Source: VRUE01 sp963707965 (GTDB taxonomy: Bacteria > Actinomycetota > Thermoleophilia > Solirubrobacterales > 70-9). Taken from it: DNA of 64,000 bases. The DNA is taken from contig CAVPRR010000003.1 in NCBI GenBank assembly GCA_963707965.1, positions 62,001 to 126,000 of the forward strand, in the 5' to 3' direction. Positions 62,517 through 64,000 of this stretch are shown here, piece after piece. Numbering within the stretch: position 1 is the stretch's first letter; each line of letters starts with the position of its first letter. Both the position numbers and the translations under genes were made by a program. The notes beneath the pieces were generated by a model. The model had not been told where the DNA came from. It worked only from the letters and a program-made list of their open reading frames with translations, and did not search any database.

Positions 62517-62583
62517 CGACATCGTCGGACGCGCCGGTCGGGAACCAGGCGATGTCGGCGTCTGCGTCGTAGTAGGCGAACAC
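62365..62583 (-). CDS. DUF2283-family small protein
   Basis: 72 residues from GTG 62583 (ATG 62730 would add 49 poorly conserved-looking residues). VFAYYDADADIAWFPTGASD, VVSERVPGGLRDYDRTSHKL and VAIEVWDASTRLP follow the DUF2283 pattern YDxxADxxY ... xSExVxxGLxxDYDxxGxLVGIExLDAS. Often next to DUF4258 toxin-like partners; none is seen here. Function unknown. Confidence 0.72.
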   Translation of the reverse strand: MFAYYDADADIAWFPTGASDDVVSERVPGGLRDYDRTSHKLVAIEVWDASTRLPASILEALPAPSAAGGAAA

Positions 62584-62722
62584 GCTTCCGCGAGCGTAGC
62601 GCTGGTCGGCTACGAGTCTTGCCCCTGCAATCGCCGATGGGCGATCTCGTAGACCGTAGGGGTGTTTTCGGGGGCGTTCTTCCCCTGCTCCGAGAGTGGG
62701 ATGCTCGGCGAGGATCGTTTTG

Positions 62723-62740
62723 GAAATCATGCTATTTCCG
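62723..62740. promoter_or_regulatory. Palindromic operator GGAAAT-N6-ATTTCC
   Basis: Perfect 6-bp arms around catgct, ~24 bp upstream of the HTH gene at 62764. Resembles the TTTCCAT palindrome over the start of the gene at 63323. Confidence 0.45.
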
Positions 62741-62763
62741 AAACGTGCTGTTAGCCTTTTCTC

Positions 62764-63243
62764 ATGTCCTCTCGCTCGGCTCCAACGCAGCTGCGACGCC
62801 GCGCCGCGCTTGCGCGCTTGGAGGTTGAAGAGCTGGCCGACGCGGTTTCCGAGCTGCGCTCCGCCTCGCGCTCGAAGCCCGAGTTCGAGCGGGCGGTGGA
62901 GCGAGTGGAGGAGCTGAGCGCGCGGGTTCAGAAGACGCTCGACTTGTCCGGCGGCCTGACGGTTGCCCAGGCAGCCGAGCGGCTGGAGGTGAGCGAGCCG
63001 ACGGTCCGCAAGTGGCTCGCCGAGGGGCTGCTGGAGCGAGTGGCCGGGCGCAAGCCGGTGGAGATAACCCAGCGCAGCGTGATCGACGTCGAGCGCGTGC
63101 TGGGTGCCGTTCGCGAAAGCTACCCGGCGCGGCGCTGGAGCAAGGCGCTGGCGGCCTTCCTGCACGACCGCGATCTGCTGGGGCAGGAGTGGGTGCGTGA
63201 GGGCATCGAACAGCTGAAGCGCGGCGAGCTGATCGGGCGCTGA
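62764..63243 (+). CDS. Helix-turn-helix (MerR/excisionase-like) regulator
   Basis: 159 residues. N-terminal coiled-coil (EVEELADAVSELRSASRSKP, ERAVERVEELSARVQKTLD) followed by a helix-turn-helix GLTVAQAAERLEVSEPTVRK, WLAEGLLERVAGRKPVEITQ, as in excisionase/MerR-type DNA-binding domains. The C-terminal ~45 residues (RRWSKALAAFLHDRDLLGQE) are a family-type extension. Preceded by a palindrome it may bind itself. Could be the antitoxin of a DNA-binding antitoxin family. Confidence 0.75.
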   Translation: MSSRSAPTQLRRRAALARLEVEELADAVSELRSASRSKPEFERAVERVEELSARVQKTLDLSGGLTVAQAAERLEVSEPTVRKWLAEGLLERVAGRKPVEITQRSVIDVERVLGAVRESYPARRWSKALAAFLHDRDLLGQEWVREGIEQLKRGELIGR

Positions 63244-63285
63244 GTAAGGTCCCGCTGCGATGGCGGGCAAAGAATGGACGCCCGT

Positions 63286-63329
63286 CTTGCGGGGTCTTGC
63301 GGGCGGGCTACACTTTCCATCTATGGAAA
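63286..63329 (+). promoter_or_regulatory. Promoter with palindromic operator over the start codon
   Basis: TTGCGG (around 63287) and TACACT (63309-63314), ~16 bp apart, would start transcription at about the ATG (63323), i.e. a leaderless mRNA. TTTCCAT-ct-ATGGAAA (63314-63329) is a perfect palindrome over the start point. Confidence 0.4.
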
Positions 63330-63550
63330 CTCGCCTGTGGCCGGACCTTCCTGACAAGCACCGTTGGGCGCTGGAGTTGATGGAAAAGCGCTTGGAGAAC
63401 ACCGCCCAGCCCGCAAGAGAGCTTTCCGCGCGCGCTGAGGAGCTTCGCGCCCAGGCGGCGCAGACCGACATCGATGGCTATCGCGATGCGGCCCTAGCGC
63501 TGGCTGACCGTTATGAGCAGGCGGCGGCTTCTCGCCTCGCTTCGGCGTAG
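63323..63550 (+). CDS. Small helical hypothetical protein
   Basis: 75 residues from ATG 63323 (chosen for its promoter and palindrome; ATG 63260 adds 21). LPDKHRWALELMEKRLENTA and LSARAEELRAQAAQTDIDGY form an alpha-helical hairpin or coiled coil. No family recognised. Follows the HTH gene by 79 bp and may be its partner. Confidence 0.5.
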   Translation: METRLWPDLPDKHRWALELMEKRLENTAQPARELSARAEELRAQAAQTDIDGYRDAALALADRYEQAAASRLASA

Positions 63551-63552
63551 CC

Positions 63553-63924
63553 CTACTGCCTCCCCATCGAGTCCATCCGGGCGGCGATCTCTAACTGCCG
63601 GTCGAGCAGGGACTCGGCGTCGACCTTGATGCGCGCCAACTCGGATTTCAGTTCAGCGAGCGTCTCCGCCGCGCCCTCGGCGTCGAGCGAGACCTGATCC
63701 CGCCACTTGGCGGAGAGCTGGCGAGCAGTGGCCGAAAGACCGGGCAGCTCGACCGTCGCGATTCGCGCCGACTCCTCGAGGAGCTGGGCCTGCTCGGGAT
63801 TGCCTTGATCGCTTGCGATCAGCTCACGCCGAATCTCGAAGATGGACTCATGGGCGATCGTTGCGGTTTGGAGCAGCAGATTCAGCTCCTTGATGGCAGT
63901 TGGGTCTTCTGGCACGTCGGCCAT
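63553..63924 (-). CDS. Helical hypothetical protein
   Basis: 123 residues from ATG 63924. All-helical, coiled-coil character: LNLLLQTATIAHESIFEIRR, EQAQLLEESARIATVELPGL, LKSELARIKVDAESLLDRQL. No signal or membrane segment. Convergent with the preceding small gene, two bases between the stops. The final 76 bp of the window show no gene. Confidence 0.5.
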   Translation of the reverse strand: MADVPEDPTAIKELNLLLQTATIAHESIFEIRRELIASDQGNPEQAQLLEESARIATVELPGLSATARQLSAKWRDQVSLDAEGAAETLAELKSELARIKVDAESLLDRQLEIAARMDSMGRQ

Positions 63925-64000
63925 CCTGCCGGGAGGAGCACTTGGGAGTAGCAAAACTCCGCTTCGTCAGTCGAGCTCAACACTACGCGCCGGCGCAGTC

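Overview
The window is GC-rich, densely coded DNA from an actinobacterium. Gene style suggests Thermoleophilia/Solirubrobacterales (FHA-HTH regulator, MpaB-type oxygenase, HdeD-like protein, FtsH-like protease, GTG/TTG starts, short or absent leaders). That placement is inference from gene content; no rRNA gene is present.

Layout. 1-13823 is chromosomal backbone: a TRAM-domain RNA methyltransferase (cut by the window edge), a Lys/Ala-rich histone-like protein, an EEP-family phosphohydrolase, argF, lgt, prmC, lysS, a CDF metal exporter, an atypical SDR, a tRNA-Glu with an enlarged D-loop, a beta-propeller exported protein, and a zinc-uptake operon (fused permease/binding protein, ATPase, second permease, Zur-like repressor). 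14072-37044 is an accessory region delimited by three tRNA-Val(TAC) genes in mixed orientation, two of them joined to the same terminator and integrase 3' sequence. It holds a DUF5131-TcmP pair, an XRE/ImmA pair, small genes, a tyrosine integrase, a frameshifted MmeI-like restriction-modification gene, decayed DNA-binding genes, and an Avs-type STAND NTPase gene cut cleanly by an IS110-family element.

37125-48964 returns to backbone: SRPBCC protein, HdeD-like protein, MpaB-like oxygenase, FtsH-like protease, FHA-HTH protein, metallo-beta-lactamase-fold hydrolase, polysaccharide deacetylase, a secreted hydrolase with a peptidoglycan-binding domain, tRNA-Asp and surface/exported proteins. 48978-60947 is a ~12 kb element inserted by a large serine recombinase at a TA dinucleotide between two divergent exported-protein genes. 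Both hybrid attachment sites can be read. A third, intact attP-like junction with 794 bp of its flanks lies inside the element in inverted orientation. Its cargo includes a HAD phosphatase, an HNH-type ABC-three-component (ABC-3C) conflict system with two frameshifts, and a 4 kb module bracketed by two copies of a ~125 nt element with compensatory stem changes. 60964-64000 is backbone with small regulators, including two genes preceded by palindromic operators.

How the parts work together. The island genes are mainly genome-conflict systems: DUF5131-TcmP, restriction-modification, Avs and ABC-3C are all families known or predicted to act against phage. Many are broken by single-base frameshifts or insertion, whereas argF-lysS, the zinc operon and the FtsH region are intact. 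This fits decay of accessory DNA, but indel errors in the assembly cannot be ruled out from the sequence alone.
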